This document shows, piece after piece, positions 9,936 through 20,544 of a DNA stretch of 64,000 nucleotides; position 1 is the first letter of the stretch, and the number at the start of each line of letters is the position of its first letter. Source of the DNA: Luscinia megarhynchos (Eukaryota; Chordata; Aves; Passeriformes; Turdidae); the NCBI GenBank assembly GCA_034336665.1, contig JAPFBE010000032.1, forward strand, positions 3,348,001 to 3,412,000, given 5' to 3'. The notes below the pieces were generated by a model. That model was not told where the DNA came from. It saw nothing but the letters and a program-made list of their open reading frames with translations, and made no database searches. A program made the position numbers and the translations under genes.

Positions 9936-11951
9936 TTGGCCTGTATTAATATTAGTATGTTTTTTAAAGCCGTGATGTCTTTTGGATTGAAAGCCTGCCT
10001 GTATGTTTGCTCTTTAGAGTTTTTTGAGATCTTAATACCCCTGTGGTCTTTGGGCCTGTTCTCTTACTCAGAGATAGCCCCAGTGTTGTCTCTAGCACGT
10101 AGTTTTTTCATGAAAGGGGTATTAACCAAAATACTCATTGGGCTAGGCTTGGTTGTAATGATCTGCCAGAAGTTTATGAAGGTGTTAAAATCCACTTCAG
10201 AGATGTACAAGTCGTGGTTTGTGTTGTGCACTCAATTCATTAGAGGAGAAGCAAGCAAAGAGAATTTTTTGCCTTTATTTTCCTTCTTCTCTCCTGAATT
10301 ATTTACATCTCTGTTAGAAAATGTTCAGCTCTCCCTGAGTGTAAAGGAAACCATCTTTCTAGTATTTAATTTAGTAAGTTTTTTCTATACTGTCTGCAGT
10401 TTATACAGAATGAAAGCTAAAATTTCTAAGGATGCAGGTGTTACAACCCCTGATTTAGTAGCAAAGCAAAGTGTAAAAAATTCTAAGTAGTGTGGCAAAT
10501 GAGAGAAACTAGGCCAAATTCTAAAAAAGTTTTCTAAACCTATAATCTAAAATTTTTCATCTGAACAAATTCAAGACCCAGTCAAAACTGCAAAGTACTT
10601 AAAAGAAAAGTGTCAGGACAATTCTAAAAAAAAGAAAATCACTGCAGTAAGCTGGGCTCTGGCGTACGCTTATCGAACCCTGTTAGATAGTGTAGGACAA
10701 CAAACAAAGGAGAGGGAACAGGAAAATAACGTAGCTACTATTCCAGTTACTCAGACTGCAGTTAACACCTCAGGCTCCAAAACAGGGGCAAAATTAGACA
10801 GCAAGCTTCAACCTATGGCTGTAGCTACCAGTACCAAGAGTAGAAAGTGCACAAAAAAACCAGATCAGCCGGTGAAGAATAATAATGATAAGGATGCAAG
10901 AGAAGGACCTTCAACTCCCCCTGATATAAAATCCGAAGTTAAAGTGACTGATGAAAAATCAAAAACTAATAATAAGTCCTTTTCCCTGAAAAATCTTCAT
11001 GGTCTAAGAAAAAATTATACAAGGCGACCTGATGAATCCATAATTAGTTGGCTGGTCCGGCTTTGGAATGCGGCAAGTAAAGCAACCACCCTGGATGGCA
11101 CGAAAGCAAGACATTTGGAATCCCTGTCTCAAGATCCAGTCATCGATCAAGGTATGATGAGGGAAGCTAATCCTCAAAGCCTCTGGTCACGTGTATTAAA
11201 CAGTGTGGCACAAAGATATCTCTGCGCTGATGACCTGTACATGCAGCAGACCAGATGAAAAACCATCGAGCAGAAAATCCAACGTTTGAAAGAGATGGCA
11301 GTGGCAAAAATTATTTTCTCAAATGACGTAACAACTAGAAATCCAGATCTGGTACTGTGCACACCGATTATGTGAAAAAAGCTTGTGAGGCTTGGACCAT
11401 CTAACTATGCCTCAGCTCTTGCAATCATGAAACCAGAAGACACATACGAAACAGTGCTTAATATGGCAAAAAAGCTTCGGGCATATGCTGATGCTGTGCA
11501 TGGCCCAACGCATGCCAGGATTGCAGCCGTGAAAACACGTTTACAGAACTTGGAAAATAAGTTAAAAAAAAAACATAAAAAGCTGAAAGAAGAAATCAAG
11601 GAAAATCTCCTCCAAATCTCAGCTGTGCAAATCAGACGTCCTGGCAGTCAACGCAGACGCTCCTCTGCTGAGGAGAGAAGGTACACCCCACGTGCGGAGT
11701 TGTGGTTTTTCTTGCGTGACTGCAAAAAAACCATAAAAAGGTGGGATAAAAAGCCCACAGCTGTTCTGGCACGACAAGTGCATAATTTAAAAAAAGACAA
11801 GGCTCAACAAGAAGGTTCCATCAGAAAAAAAGCAGCTCCAGTCGCCCAGAACCACAGTGCCACATATGAGGAGGATAATAACAACATGTCCGATTCACTT
11901 AAAAAAACTTCTAAAACCTCTGCCCCCGTCAAAAAAAACAAACAGGCTTAG
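9936..11951 (+). pseudogene. gag: ERV-C gag (single frame, several stops)
   Basis: One reading frame carries three long open blocks, 9,936-10,490, 10,815-11,258 and 11,385-11,951, separated only by stop codons (TAG 10,488, TGA 10,500, TAA 10,545, TGA 11,256, TGA 11,373) and ending at TAG 11,949. The first block is hydrophobic, with several membrane-like segments. The second holds a capsid-like region (Y-T-R-R-P-D-E-S-I-I-S-W-L, about 11,013-11,050) of the kind seen in ERVL gag. The third is very Lys/Arg-rich with a charged helical stretch. No zinc knuckle was found. Class III assignment is by resemblance. Confidence 0.72.
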
Positions 11952-12029
11952 AGAAGCCCTGCCTCTAGCCAGAGTAAAGCCAGGAAAAACCGAGTGTTTT
12001 GGACCGTGTAAATTCGGTGGCCTGGCACA

Positions 12030-12200
12030 TCGAAACCACAAAAGTATAAAGCTTTAGTGGATACAGGAGCACAGTGTACTATATTTCCATCAGGATGTGT
12101 CGGAAAAGAGACCGTTTCTATTGCTGGTGTAACAGGTGAATCACAGAACTTTACCATAGTAGAAGCGGAAATGAGTCTAACCGAAAAAAAGTGAAAAAAA
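12030..12200 (+). pseudogene. pro: ERV-C protease
   Basis: In the gag frame, the motif L-V-D-T-G-A-Q-C-T (DTG codons 12,060-12,068) marks a retroviral aspartic protease with its active-site triplet kept. Stops at 12,009 and just after the domain (TGA followed by A) interrupt the frame. Being in the gag frame suggests readthrough or continuous gag-pro-pol expression in the ancestor. Confidence 0.7.
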
Positions 12201-12209
12201 TACCCGATT

Positions 12210-13030
12210 GTGACTGGCCCAGAGGCCCCGTGTATTTTGAAAATAAATTTCCTTCAAAGCGGGTATTTTAAGGACCCAAAAGGCTTCAAGTGGGCATTTA
12301 AGATAGCGGCTGTAATGGCAAAAAGAATCCGGCAATTAAACACCCTGCCCAGACTATGTAAAAATCCAATTGCCGTGGAACTCCTAAGAGTAAAGGAGCA
12401 GAGGGTACCAATTGCCACTTCGATAGTACATCGTCGGCAATATAGAACCACTCGAGATGCTGTGATCCCGATCCATAAAATGATCCGGGAGCTGGAGCGC
12501 CAAGGGGTGGTGAGCAAAACCCACTCACCCTTCAACAGCCCCATCTGGCCTGTGCGCAAATCTGATGGAGAATAAAGACTGACTGTGGACTACCGCGCAT
12601 TAAATAAAGTCACCCCACCGTTGAGCGCTGCCGTGCCGAACATGCTAGAGCTCCAGTACGAGCTGGAGTCCAAGGCAGAGAGGTAGTATGCCACCATTGA
12701 CATTGCCAATGCGTTTTTCTCCATTCCTTTGGCAGCAAAATGCAGGCCGCAATTTGCTTTCTCCTGGAGGGGCGTGCAGTACACCTGGAACCGACTGCCC
12801 CAGGGGTGGAAGCACAGCCCCACCATCTGCCATAGGCTAATCCAGGCTGCACTGGAAAAAAGTGAAGCTCCAGAACATTTGCAGTACATCAATAACATCA
12901 TTGTGTAGGAAAACACAGCAGAAGAAGTGTTTAAGAAAAGAGAGAAAATTATCCGAATTCTCCTTGAAGCCAGTTTTGCCATCAAGAAGAATAAAGTTAA
13001 GGAACCTGCTCGTGAAATCCAGTTCCTAGA
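12210..13030 (+). pseudogene. pol: ERV-C reverse transcriptase, catalytic Asp pair lost
   Basis: RT motifs run in the gag frame: T-V-D-Y-R-A-L-N (about 12,582-12,605), D-I-A-N-A-F-F, the L-P-Q-G motif (about 12,798-12,809), and Y-I-N-N at 12,885-12,896, where the catalytic Y-x-D-D is invariant. Both Asp codons read as Asn (AAT, AAC), each one G-to-A away from Asp. In-frame stops are TAA 12,573, TAG 12,684 and TAG 12,906. A one-base deletion near 13,030 moves the following sequence to another frame. The long antisense ORF here is a shadow. Confidence 0.85.
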
Positions 13031-14250
13031 ATAAAGTGGCAAGATGAAAGACGTCAAATTCCTACTGATGTTATTAATAAAATCACAGCTATGTCTCCAC
13101 CTACTAACAAAAAGAAAAAACAAGCTTTCTTGGGTGCTATAGGCTTTTAAAAAATGCACATCCCCGAGTACAGTCAGATTGTAAGCCCTCTTTACCAGGT
13201 TACTCAAAAAAAGAATAATTTTCATTAGAGCCCAGAACAACAACAAGCCTTCATCCAGATTAAACAAGAGATCGCCCATGCAGTAGCTCTTGGCCCCGTC
13301 AGGACGGGGCCAGATGTGAAGAATGTGCTCTACTCTGCAGCTAGAAACCACGGTCTGTCTTGGAGTCTGTGGCAGAAAGTGCCAGCTAAGACCCAAGGCC
13401 GACCCCTGGGATTCTGAAGCAAAAGTTACAGAAGGTCTGAAAGCAATTATACCCCGACAGAAAAGAAAATCTTGGCTGCTTATAAAAGAGTCCAAGCTGC
13501 TTCAAAAGTAATTAGCACAAAAGCACAACTCTTTCTGGCACCCCGGTTGCCAGTGCTAGAGTAAATGTTCAGTGAGAAAGTTCCTTCCACCCACTATGCC
13601 ACCAGTGCCACATGGAGCAAGTGGATAGCCCTCATTACGCAGCGCGCCCGGATCGAGAAATTAAATCGCCCAGGAATCTTAAAAATAATTACCAATTGGC
13701 CAGAGGAAAAAAGTTTTGGTGTGACAAATAAAAAACAAAAACCGGTGACCCAGGCTGAAGAAGCACCACCTTACAACCAGCTACCGGCAGAGGAAATTCG
13801 CTATGCCCTGTTCACCAACGGTTCCTGTCGCATTGTAGAGACAAATCGAAAATAAAAAGCAGCTGTATGAAGCCCTACACGACGGGTTGCAGAAGCTACT
13901 GAAGAAAAGAAAAAGTCTAGTCAATTCGCTGAACTCAAAGCTGTCCAACTGGCTTTAAATATTGCCAAAAGAAAGAGGTAGCCAAAGCTCTATCTTTACA
14001 CTGATTCCTGAATAGTAGCCAACACTTTGTGAAAATGGCTGCAAAGATGAAAAAAGACAAACTGGCAGCGCAGAAAAAAACCAATCTGAGCTGCTAAAAA
14101 GTAAAAAGACATAGCTACTCAGTTAGACAAGCTACCCGTGAAGGTTCACCATGTGGACGCCCATGTCCCCAGAAGTAAAGCTAATAAAGAACAGCGAAAT
14201 AACCATCAAGTAAATCAAGCAGCAAAAATAAAGAAGTTGGAAATAAATTT
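13031..14250 (+). pseudogene. pol: ERV-C RT thumb/connection and RNase H
   Basis: A single frame with stops at 13,148, 13,226, 13,415, 13,562, 13,853, 13,868, 13,979, 14,009, 14,030, 14,048, 14,087 and 14,102. RNase H is recognised by F-T-N-G-S at 13,811-13,825, where the family has T-D-G-S (Asp codon changed to AAC), and by Y-T-D-S before the stop at 14,009. No indel is needed to follow the protein over 1.2 kb. Confidence 0.8.
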
Positions 14251-14995
14251 AAATTAAAAACATAAGAAAAAGTTGTTCCTGGCTCGATAGGCCCATGATG
14301 CCTCAGGCCATCAGGGGAGGGATGCCACCTATAAGTAGGCACAAAACCGAGGGGTGGATCTTACCATGGACAGCATTACTCAAGTTATTCATGACTGTAA
14401 CACCTGCGCTGCCATCAAGCAGGCCAAGCGGGTAAAGCCCCTCTGGTATAGAAAACGGTGGTCCAAGTACAAGTATGAAAAAGCTTAGCAGATTAATTAC
14501 ATCGCACTGCCTCAGACCCGCCAGGGCAAACGTTATGTGCTAACCATAGTGGAAGCCACCACCGAATGGTTGAAAACTTACGCTGTATCTCACGCTACTG
14601 CCCGCAACACCATCCTGGGCCTGAAAAAACAAGTCCTTTAAAAGCATGGTACCCCTGAAAAGATCAAATCAGACAATGAGACTCATTTTAAGAATAACCT
14701 TGTCAACACCTGAGCTAAAAAACACGGTATTAAGTAAGTGTACCACATCCCTTACCATGCACCAGCTGCAGGTAAAGTAAAAAAGTACAATAAATTGTTA
14801 AAGACCACCTTAAAGGCATTGGGTGAGAAATCCTTTAAAAATTAGAAGCAGCATTTGGCAAAGGCCACTTAGTTAGTCAACACTCGAGGTTCCACCAACC
14901 GAGCAGGTCCTGCCCAATCTAAGTGCCTTAATACAGTAAATAGAGACAAAGTCCCAGTGGCCCATGTCAAAGAATTGCTAGAAAAGACAGTATAA
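14251..14995 (+). pseudogene. pol: ERV-C integrase, two of three catalytic residues lost
   Basis: Continues the same frame. The zinc domain keeps its histidines (near 14,294-14,310) and C-N-T-C (about 14,396-14,407). The catalytic core position reading I-N-Y (AAT 14,495-14,497) normally holds Asp. The second Asp (GAC 14,672) is kept. The codon exactly 36 codons later (AAA 14,780) is where the D,D(35)E Glu belongs and now encodes Lys. Stops: 14,255, 14,288, 14,336, 14,486, 14,639, 14,711, 14,735, 14,843, 14,870. No env follows. Confidence 0.82.
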
Positions 14996-15233
14996 ATTAA
15001 TCCTGCCTCGAGTACAGGCAAACCCATTCGAAAAATTGCCTTTGCTCAAGGACCTGGATGTACTTGGTAAATAATGCAGAAAGATAAAACAACCCGCTGT
15101 GTACCTCAAAAAGATCTGACTGTGGAATAAGACAGAAAAAATATGTAAATGTTAAAAGTTTAAGCAAGTCAAAGGAAGTGTTCATATTGTGTTTAATGAG
15201 TGTATATCCCAATCGTGTGTCAATAATCACGAT

Positions 15234-15251
15234 ATAAAATAAGGGGTGGAA
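15234..15251 (+). other. ERV-C polypurine tract
   Basis: An AATAAGGGGTGGAA purine stretch ends directly at the TGTCCTAG start of the 3' LTR. Confidence 0.65.
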
Positions 15252-15931
15252 TGTCCTAGTTTGATGTTTTGACTGACTCCTCACCCTGCCCCCCTTGGCC
15301 ATGAAGCTGTCTGCTCCCGGGGGAGGGGCCGCCTGGGCTCTGCTCTGCGGAATGGCCTTGGTTTGCCGCGGGCTTGGCTTGGGGGGGGTGGTGGCTCGAG
15401 CGGCTGCGCGCTTGGCTCTGGCTGCTGCTGCGAGTGGCTATCGCTGCTGTGGTGGTGGCTCGTGGCCTGGTTTGTTAGTTAGCTGTTTTTTGCTTGATTT
15501 TTCTTTTTTTTACTTTATATTGCTTGAATTATTTGGTTTAGCTCGCTGCTGTTTAAGGCTTGCTGGCTATTCCGGCTGTTTTTTTTTCCTTTCTCTCTCT
15601 CCCCCTCTCCCTTCTCCCCCTCACCCCCCAGGATTCAGCACCAGCTCCGGAGAAACCCTGCGGCCTGCCTCTGAACACCGGCCAGAGAAGCGTCTCGCCC
15701 TTCTAGTGATGATCGAAGCGTCCAAGTTTCTCTCTCTCGGTAAAAACTTTTTTGTCATCTGGGTCTGTGCTGGGAAGTGTTCCTCTTGTATGTGTTAATA
15801 AATAGGTTTTTTCCACTTTTCCCCCTGAGTGAAATTTTTTTTCTTAAGTCCAGTGGGATAAAAAATTTGGGGTTTATTTCCTAGGAAGCTCTTCTGGGGG
15901 TTTTTTCCCTAAGTTTGTCCAAACTTGGACA
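15252..15931 (+). repeat. ERV-C 3' LTR
   Basis: TGTCCTAG...TTGGACA, 680 bp, pair of the 5' LTR. About 480 bp at the 3' side are essentially identical between the two copies. Confidence 0.92.
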
Positions 15932-16640
15932 ATAGCACAAGTAAAACACGGCACTCATGATGGGTTGCAAAGGTAAAGCTGGGAAGGGGTCCTGGCAAAA
16001 GGGATGATGATCCGATATCTTTGAAGAATCCCTTGGAAGAATGTGGAGTTGGTTTACACATCCTCCCAGAGGTAATTAAGGATATAAATGCCCAAATAGG
16101 GCAAGAAGGGAAAGTCAAGAAAGGGTCTTGACAATCCATACCTGGGGGGGACAATAAGGGGAGTCAAGAAGGGGTCTTGAAAACAGGAGATGGAAAAATA
16201 GTGTTGATATGCTGAGGGAAAAATAATTAGTTGAAGGGGAGTGTAGAGAGATATGGTTGAGGCAAGGAGCAGCAGGACCAGGTGCAGAGGTGAGGGACCA
16301 GGTGCACAGCTGGGGGCCTCTGGGAGCTGTGGGGCAGCTGGGGCTCAGTGCTGGATGGTGCCTGACCCCACTACCCCTGAGCAGGGGCGGCAGTGGCCCT
16401 TTCACCCCCATAAGGCTGCAAGACACCCTGGACACCTGAGGTGCTGCTGGCCTTGCCCACTGGGAGCACTGGGGGAGGAGAACCACCTTTGGACACTGAG
16501 CAGGCTCTAGTATACGTTGTGTGATAAAGAGACTGAGCGCAAGAAGGAGGCGGCCGGGAAATGCAAATTGTACATGGAAGAATTAGAATTTTCTTTTAAG
16601 GATTTTGTTTGGTTCACTGGAGAAATGAATGATTTTGAGC
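15932..16640 (+). other. ERV-B tail and unclassified sequence
   Basis: Begins with the right ATAGC duplication and continues the ERV-B host sequence. I see no credible coding motif; 16,250-16,500 is GC-richer with short repeats of AGGACCAGGTGCA type. Short ORFs here look like chance. Confidence 0.4.
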
Positions 16641-17167
16641 TGTGGTAGAAGGAGTACCTGCTGGGGAGGATGTGGCAGGAAAGCCTTAGTTACTGAATTA
16701 CCATGAAACAATAGAATAGCCCCTGGGGATAATCCCCTCTTGATTAAACAATGGTCTCGGCCAGAGAGCAACTCAAAAGCTCACAAAAGACTTGCCCCCG
16801 CCCATAGATTAGATCTTAGAGTTTAAAATGTAACACACTATGCTAATATCATGGTTCCTATAGGCTCTATGTAAATGCTATAGAATTTGTATCTTGTAGT
16901 ACATTGGTTAGTGGAAATTAGAATATTCATCATGGAAAAGGATTTATTGTGTTGCAAACAGGAAATCTCTCTCTTGCCTCCTCTCTTTCGTTTTTTCCTT
17001 TTCTTGCTTTGTCTTCTCCCTTCTCTCTCTCTCTCTCTCACCCTTTTACCCTGCTCTGAGTTGCGCCGGGCAGCCCCTAGCAGGCTCTTTTATAATAAAC
17101 TGCAACTGTAACATTTAGTGTACACAGAGCGTTTGAGTTTTGTTCCAGCGACTGTCCATCCCGATAC
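16641..17167 (+). repeat. LTR-like segment
   Basis: A TG start (TGTGGTAGAAGG), a CT-rich tract with a (CT)n run at about 17,019-17,040, a poly(A)-type signal in TATAATAAAC near 17,092 and a U5-like end ...GATACA. Boundaries are approximate; no matching second LTR or target duplication was found. Confidence 0.45.
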
Positions 17168-17398
17168 AAAGTATCCAGCGGACTCCCGCAAGTACCCATA
17201 GGCAGTAGTGGTGGAGGCAACTAGAGGAAGGGCAGAAAAAGCCCCTGGATGAATTGGTTAAAAAGATACAGCAAGTGTATGCAAAAAGGAATGAGGAAAA
17301 GGCAAAGGCAAAAGTAAAGGTGATGGCAGAGTTTTTATGGCCCAAGAGGGAAGAATCGCAGAGCCCAAGGGGTCCCCTAGTATTATGATGGGGTTGTT
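17168..17398 (+). pseudogene. Possible gag leader fragment
   Basis: Follows the LTR-like segment and contains a short Lys/Glu/Ala-rich frame around 17,222-17,385. It may be the start of a gag gene cut by later insertion. No domain is recognised. Confidence 0.3.
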
Positions 17399-17625
17399 GG
17401 TCGCAGACAGAGATGACTCGTACTCACCGAGTGTCCTTAACAAACAGCACTGAGTTTATTATGGCCACCTCTTTTATAGGGGGGTTTAATTTCCCGAGCT
17501 TACACATGTGATTGCTTGAGGTCTTAACACTGCCCAGCTCCCTGGCCAATGATACATCTGCATTTAGGTCTGAATGAGATTGGCTGAGGGTCCCTGTGTA
17601 GGTTTGAATCCAACCTATCCTTGTT
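17399..17625 (-). repeat. Minus-strand LTR-like insertion splitting the ERV-D LTR start
   Basis: Relative to the uninterrupted copy at 29,436-29,460, the sequence GTTGT|AGCAAT is split here by about 227 bp. Read on the minus strand the insert has a TATA-like CTATAAAAG and AATAAA, the order of an LTR. A 4-bp TTGT repeat may be the target duplication; exact ends are uncertain. Confidence 0.45.
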
Positions 17626-18001
17626 TGTAGCAATATATTTGAACAGCTTAGGCCACAGTATGCTCCAGCCAAACCATTTTTAGTCATTCTTATCAGAACC
17701 CTCTGGAATTTGTCAGGGTTACAGAAACATAAATTGTGCTAAATTGGGAAAGAGGCGGAGAAACAGAATACCAAGACTGCAAGAACTAGATAAAGGAGGG
17801 CCATGAAGCACTGGACTGTAACCAATCATATTTCCTGAAAGGTGCGTGCAGATCTTGTGGACAAGATAGAGGCACCAGTCAAGTAATGCATTATCGCATG
17901 GACAGTTGTTTTAGAACATATAAGTAGAGCATAATGTAAACAATAAAGTGGCTTCTGCTTAATCACATTGATTAGTTATCCAGAGGTCCCGTGCTCCCAC
18001 A
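17626..18001 (+). repeat. ERV-D 5' LTR
   Basis: TGTAGCAATA...CTCCCACA, about 376 bp. The first 180 bp match 29,443-29,623, which lies right after an env gene and polypurine tract, so both are LTRs of one family. AATAAA is near 17,943. The U3 regions then diverge between the two copies, so they need not be a simple pair. Confidence 0.65.
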
Positions 18002-18004
18002 TGC

Positions 18005-18023
18005 TGGTGACCAGGGATGTGAT
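18005..18023 (+). other. ERV-D primer-binding-site candidate
   Basis: TGGTGACC...GTGAT three bases after the LTR resembles the tRNA-Trp primer site of alpharetroviruses at both ends but differs in the middle. Confidence 0.4.
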
Positions 18024-19239
18024 TAATGCCGTGATAATGAAGCAGACCGGGCCTTTTGGACACTGAAGAAGGCTCTGCAGAGTGAAAAGGTGGGAGGTCC
18101 AGTCGAAGACCACCATGGCAGGACCACAGTGGGGGTAGTCAGAGGACGGCTCCATAGAGTCGGGAGAAAGAAGGCTCCTGGGAGAAAGGCTCTGGAAAAA
18201 ATACGCACATGCTGCAGCAGGCACACCTAAAAAGGTGAGCGACAGGGGCTGGGAGGATGGTAAAGGCATTGTCAAAAAAAGAACAGGCCACGCTGAATTT
18301 CCTCAGCTTATTCTCTCTAAGACAGCAGTTAAATATGACCCCGAGTTCTTAAAAAGACTGTTGAGATGGGGACGGGGAGAGGATTTTTTGCCACTCCCAG
18401 GAGTCTTTTCAACACCCTCGAGTGGGAAAGGCTGTGAATAACTCTCTGGGATGGCATAAGTGATGGGTCAAAAGAAACCAAGGGACTCAGAAACGGAATA
18501 TACAAAGTCGCGAAAGAGACCTGATCGCAAAGGAACAGCCTGCTGCGAAAAAGAACGCAAAATGAGCAGCTGTGGAATTGGCACGAAAAGAAATTCAAAC
18601 AGCAAATATACAAAGCAGCGAAAGGCTACGACTACAGCCAGCCGCAGGCCAGCAAGAAACAAGAAAAGGTCACAAACCAGAAAATATATCGCACCGTTGA
18701 GCATGGGAGCACGGCCGAACGAGTCGTGGGGACAGCAGTCTCAAGAATCGTGGTGAGGGAACAGTCGAGAGCCGAAAAAATATATTGCGCCAGAGGAGAC
18801 TTGGGGCATGGTCTGAAGAACCGGGGAACATACGACCAAATAAGCCTCAGAGACGCGATCTGGAATTGTGAGAGAGATACGTCCAGTGAGCCGGGGAGAC
18901 AGTGGCCAAAAAGAGTGGTGAAAACTACTCTGTGGAAGACTCGCGGCATGAAACACACATTCCTGAACGGATGCACGCATGAGGAAGGGAGTCTGGACTA
19001 TGAGTTTAAAGGGGTTAAATATGGGGAATTTGAGATCACAAATTTCAGCTGATGAAAAAGTGATAATATATGTATTGGCACTTATATCAAGCAAACATGG
19101 GATGAAACAGGATAAAAAGAAATTGTGAATTTTATTGCTATAGTGTAGAAAACATAAGAGCAGATGTACAAAATGCCTTTTCTATCGAAAGGTGGGAAGA
19201 ATTAGGGCAGTTTTTGTGGGCAGCCGCCATAGGGGATGC
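18024..19239 (+). pseudogene. ERV-D leader and gag remnant (basic ORF at 18,460-18,756)
   Basis: Sequence between the 5' LTR and the ERV-E insertion. It includes a 98-codon Lys/Arg/Ser-rich frame at 18,460-18,756 in which motifs such as K-Y-T-K recur. Just before the insertion a frame reads W-E-E-L, and its continuation resumes at 25,112. The class of the gag cannot be told. Confidence 0.4.
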
Positions 19240-19244
19240 CATGG

Positions 19245-20371
19245 TGTCTCGATCCGCTCAACCCGAGCGGGAGTCGTGATGGTTCGTTCGACCCCAGGGT
19301 GGCAAAATACAGAAGGCAAGAGACTCAGGTTTTATTAAGCAGAAAGCAGTAATGCATTTTATTGCGTGCCAACAATTCAGTTTTGCAATAGAGAGAGAGA
19401 GAGGTAAAAGGGGAGAGAGAGAGAGAGAGAAAGAAAGGATGGGATGTAGCTACCAACAGAAGGGACACATCCTTTTGGTCGTCCGATGAGACGTGTCTTC
19501 AATCCGTTGGGGAGAAAGAGATCTCGAAGTCTCTTTAGGAAAGTGTCCTGGGTTGATGTTATGACTAGCTCCACTCCCTGCCCCCCACTCCCTGTCTGCA
19601 TGGAGCTGTTGGCAGCGTGGCGGCCCCTCCCCCGAGCTGCCCGGCTCACGGCTGGCTTGCCCCGGCTTGGCTGCTGCTGCTTGCTCGCCCCGCTGGCTTG
19701 CTTGCTTGCCCCCTGGCTAGCTAGGCTGCTTGCTCCCCTTGCTGGCTACCCCGGCTCTCTCTCTCTCTCTCTCTTCTTCCCCTCATCCAGAAGACCGGAA
19801 CCGGTTCCAGAGGAAAACGGATCTGAACCTCAGAGACTGCCTCTGGAAGCTTGCCAAGAAGCTCTCCGCCCTTCCCAGCGAAGATCTCCAAGCTCGTCTC
19901 TCTCTCTCTCTCTCGGTGAAATTTGTTTTTTGTTATCTGGGTCTGACTGGGAAGTGTTTTCTCTTGTGTTGTGTTAATAAATAAGTTTTTTCCACTTTCC
20001 CCCTGAGGAGAATTCTTTCTGAGTTCTTTGGGAGGTCTTTCCCCAAATTTGTCCTAAACTTGGACAGAAAGTCATTTTTTATAGTCCTTTTCCAAAGCGA
20101 GTGGCTTCTGGCCAAAAAGGTGGGGAGATTTATGGACTATTGTATGAGGAGATCATAGCTCCAAGAAACAGGTGGAACAGGACGCTACAGCCAGTACCCT
20201 GCTTGAGAGCAGTGTACTGTGGTAAGCTCCAAGCACACCTACAAACAGTCCTTGGCCTGCAAGCATCCACCTTGGCCAGGCCAGAACTCAGGAGAGTGGT
20301 GCGGTCCCGGGGTCCCAGTCTCTGATGATGGTTGTGAGGCAGATCAGAGAAACTTCGGACCGACTCTTACA
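19245..20371 (-). repeat. ERV-E 3' LTR, interrupted by a solo LTR
   Basis: Matches 24,528-25,111 along its length once the 19,544-20,071 insertion is set aside (about 599 against 584 bp). It contains a (GA)n tract at about 19,389-19,435. On the plus strand it starts TGTCTCGATC and ends GACTCTTACA. Confidence 0.85.
19544..20066 (+). repeat. Solo LTR of an ERV-C-related family nested in ERV-E 3' LTR
   Basis: TGTCCTGGGTTGATG...AACTTGGACA, 523 bp, related to the ERV-C LTR (same ends, AATAAATA followed by T-rich R/U5, a shared GTCTGACTGGGAAGTGT-type block). It is flanked by the 5-bp duplication GAAAG (19,539-19,543 and 20,067-20,071). The other ERV-E LTR keeps the uninterrupted site around 24,805-24,825. 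Confidence 0.88.
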
Positions 20372-20544
20372 CCACCCCGTGACTCACGATCATCATCAAG
20401 AGCACTTCCTTCATGGTGTTGTTGTGAAGTCTTCAGGACTCGTCCGAGTTGATAGCATATCCCGGTAAACAGAGACAGAAAGTTGGACAGAACAGAAAAG
20501 TAGGAAAAAGATAAGGGAAAGGAAAAGGGAGAGAGAAAGCAAAG

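Larger units (their letters stand above)
9183..15931 (+). mobile_element. ERV-C: complete class III (ERVL-like) provirus, G-to-A mutated
   Basis: Two closely similar LTRs (9,183-9,867 and 15,252-15,931) flank gag, protease, RT, RNase H and integrase, with no env. The whole is bracketed by the 5-bp target duplication ATAGC (9,178-9,182 and 15,932-15,936). A primer site for tRNA-Ile and a polypurine tract are present. Gag-pro-RT stays in one frame from 9,936 to about 13,030, and the rest of pol stays in a second frame to about 14,990. Decay is therefore by substitution (many stops) rather than indels. LTR similarity indicates a fairly recent insertion into ERV-B. Confidence 0.92.

Noticed and set aside
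12590..13495. 301-codon ORF on the minus strand
   Set aside because: It is antisense to ERV-C reverse transcriptase, whose sense motifs are clear; its length is helped by the skewed composition.
15295..15798. 167-codon ORF starting M-A-M-K-L-S-A
   Set aside because: It lies wholly inside the ERV-C 3' LTR and has no retroviral domain.
16838..17041. Arg/Lys/Glu-rich minus-strand ORF
   Set aside because: Made from a CT-rich tract with a (CT)n run in an LTR-like segment.
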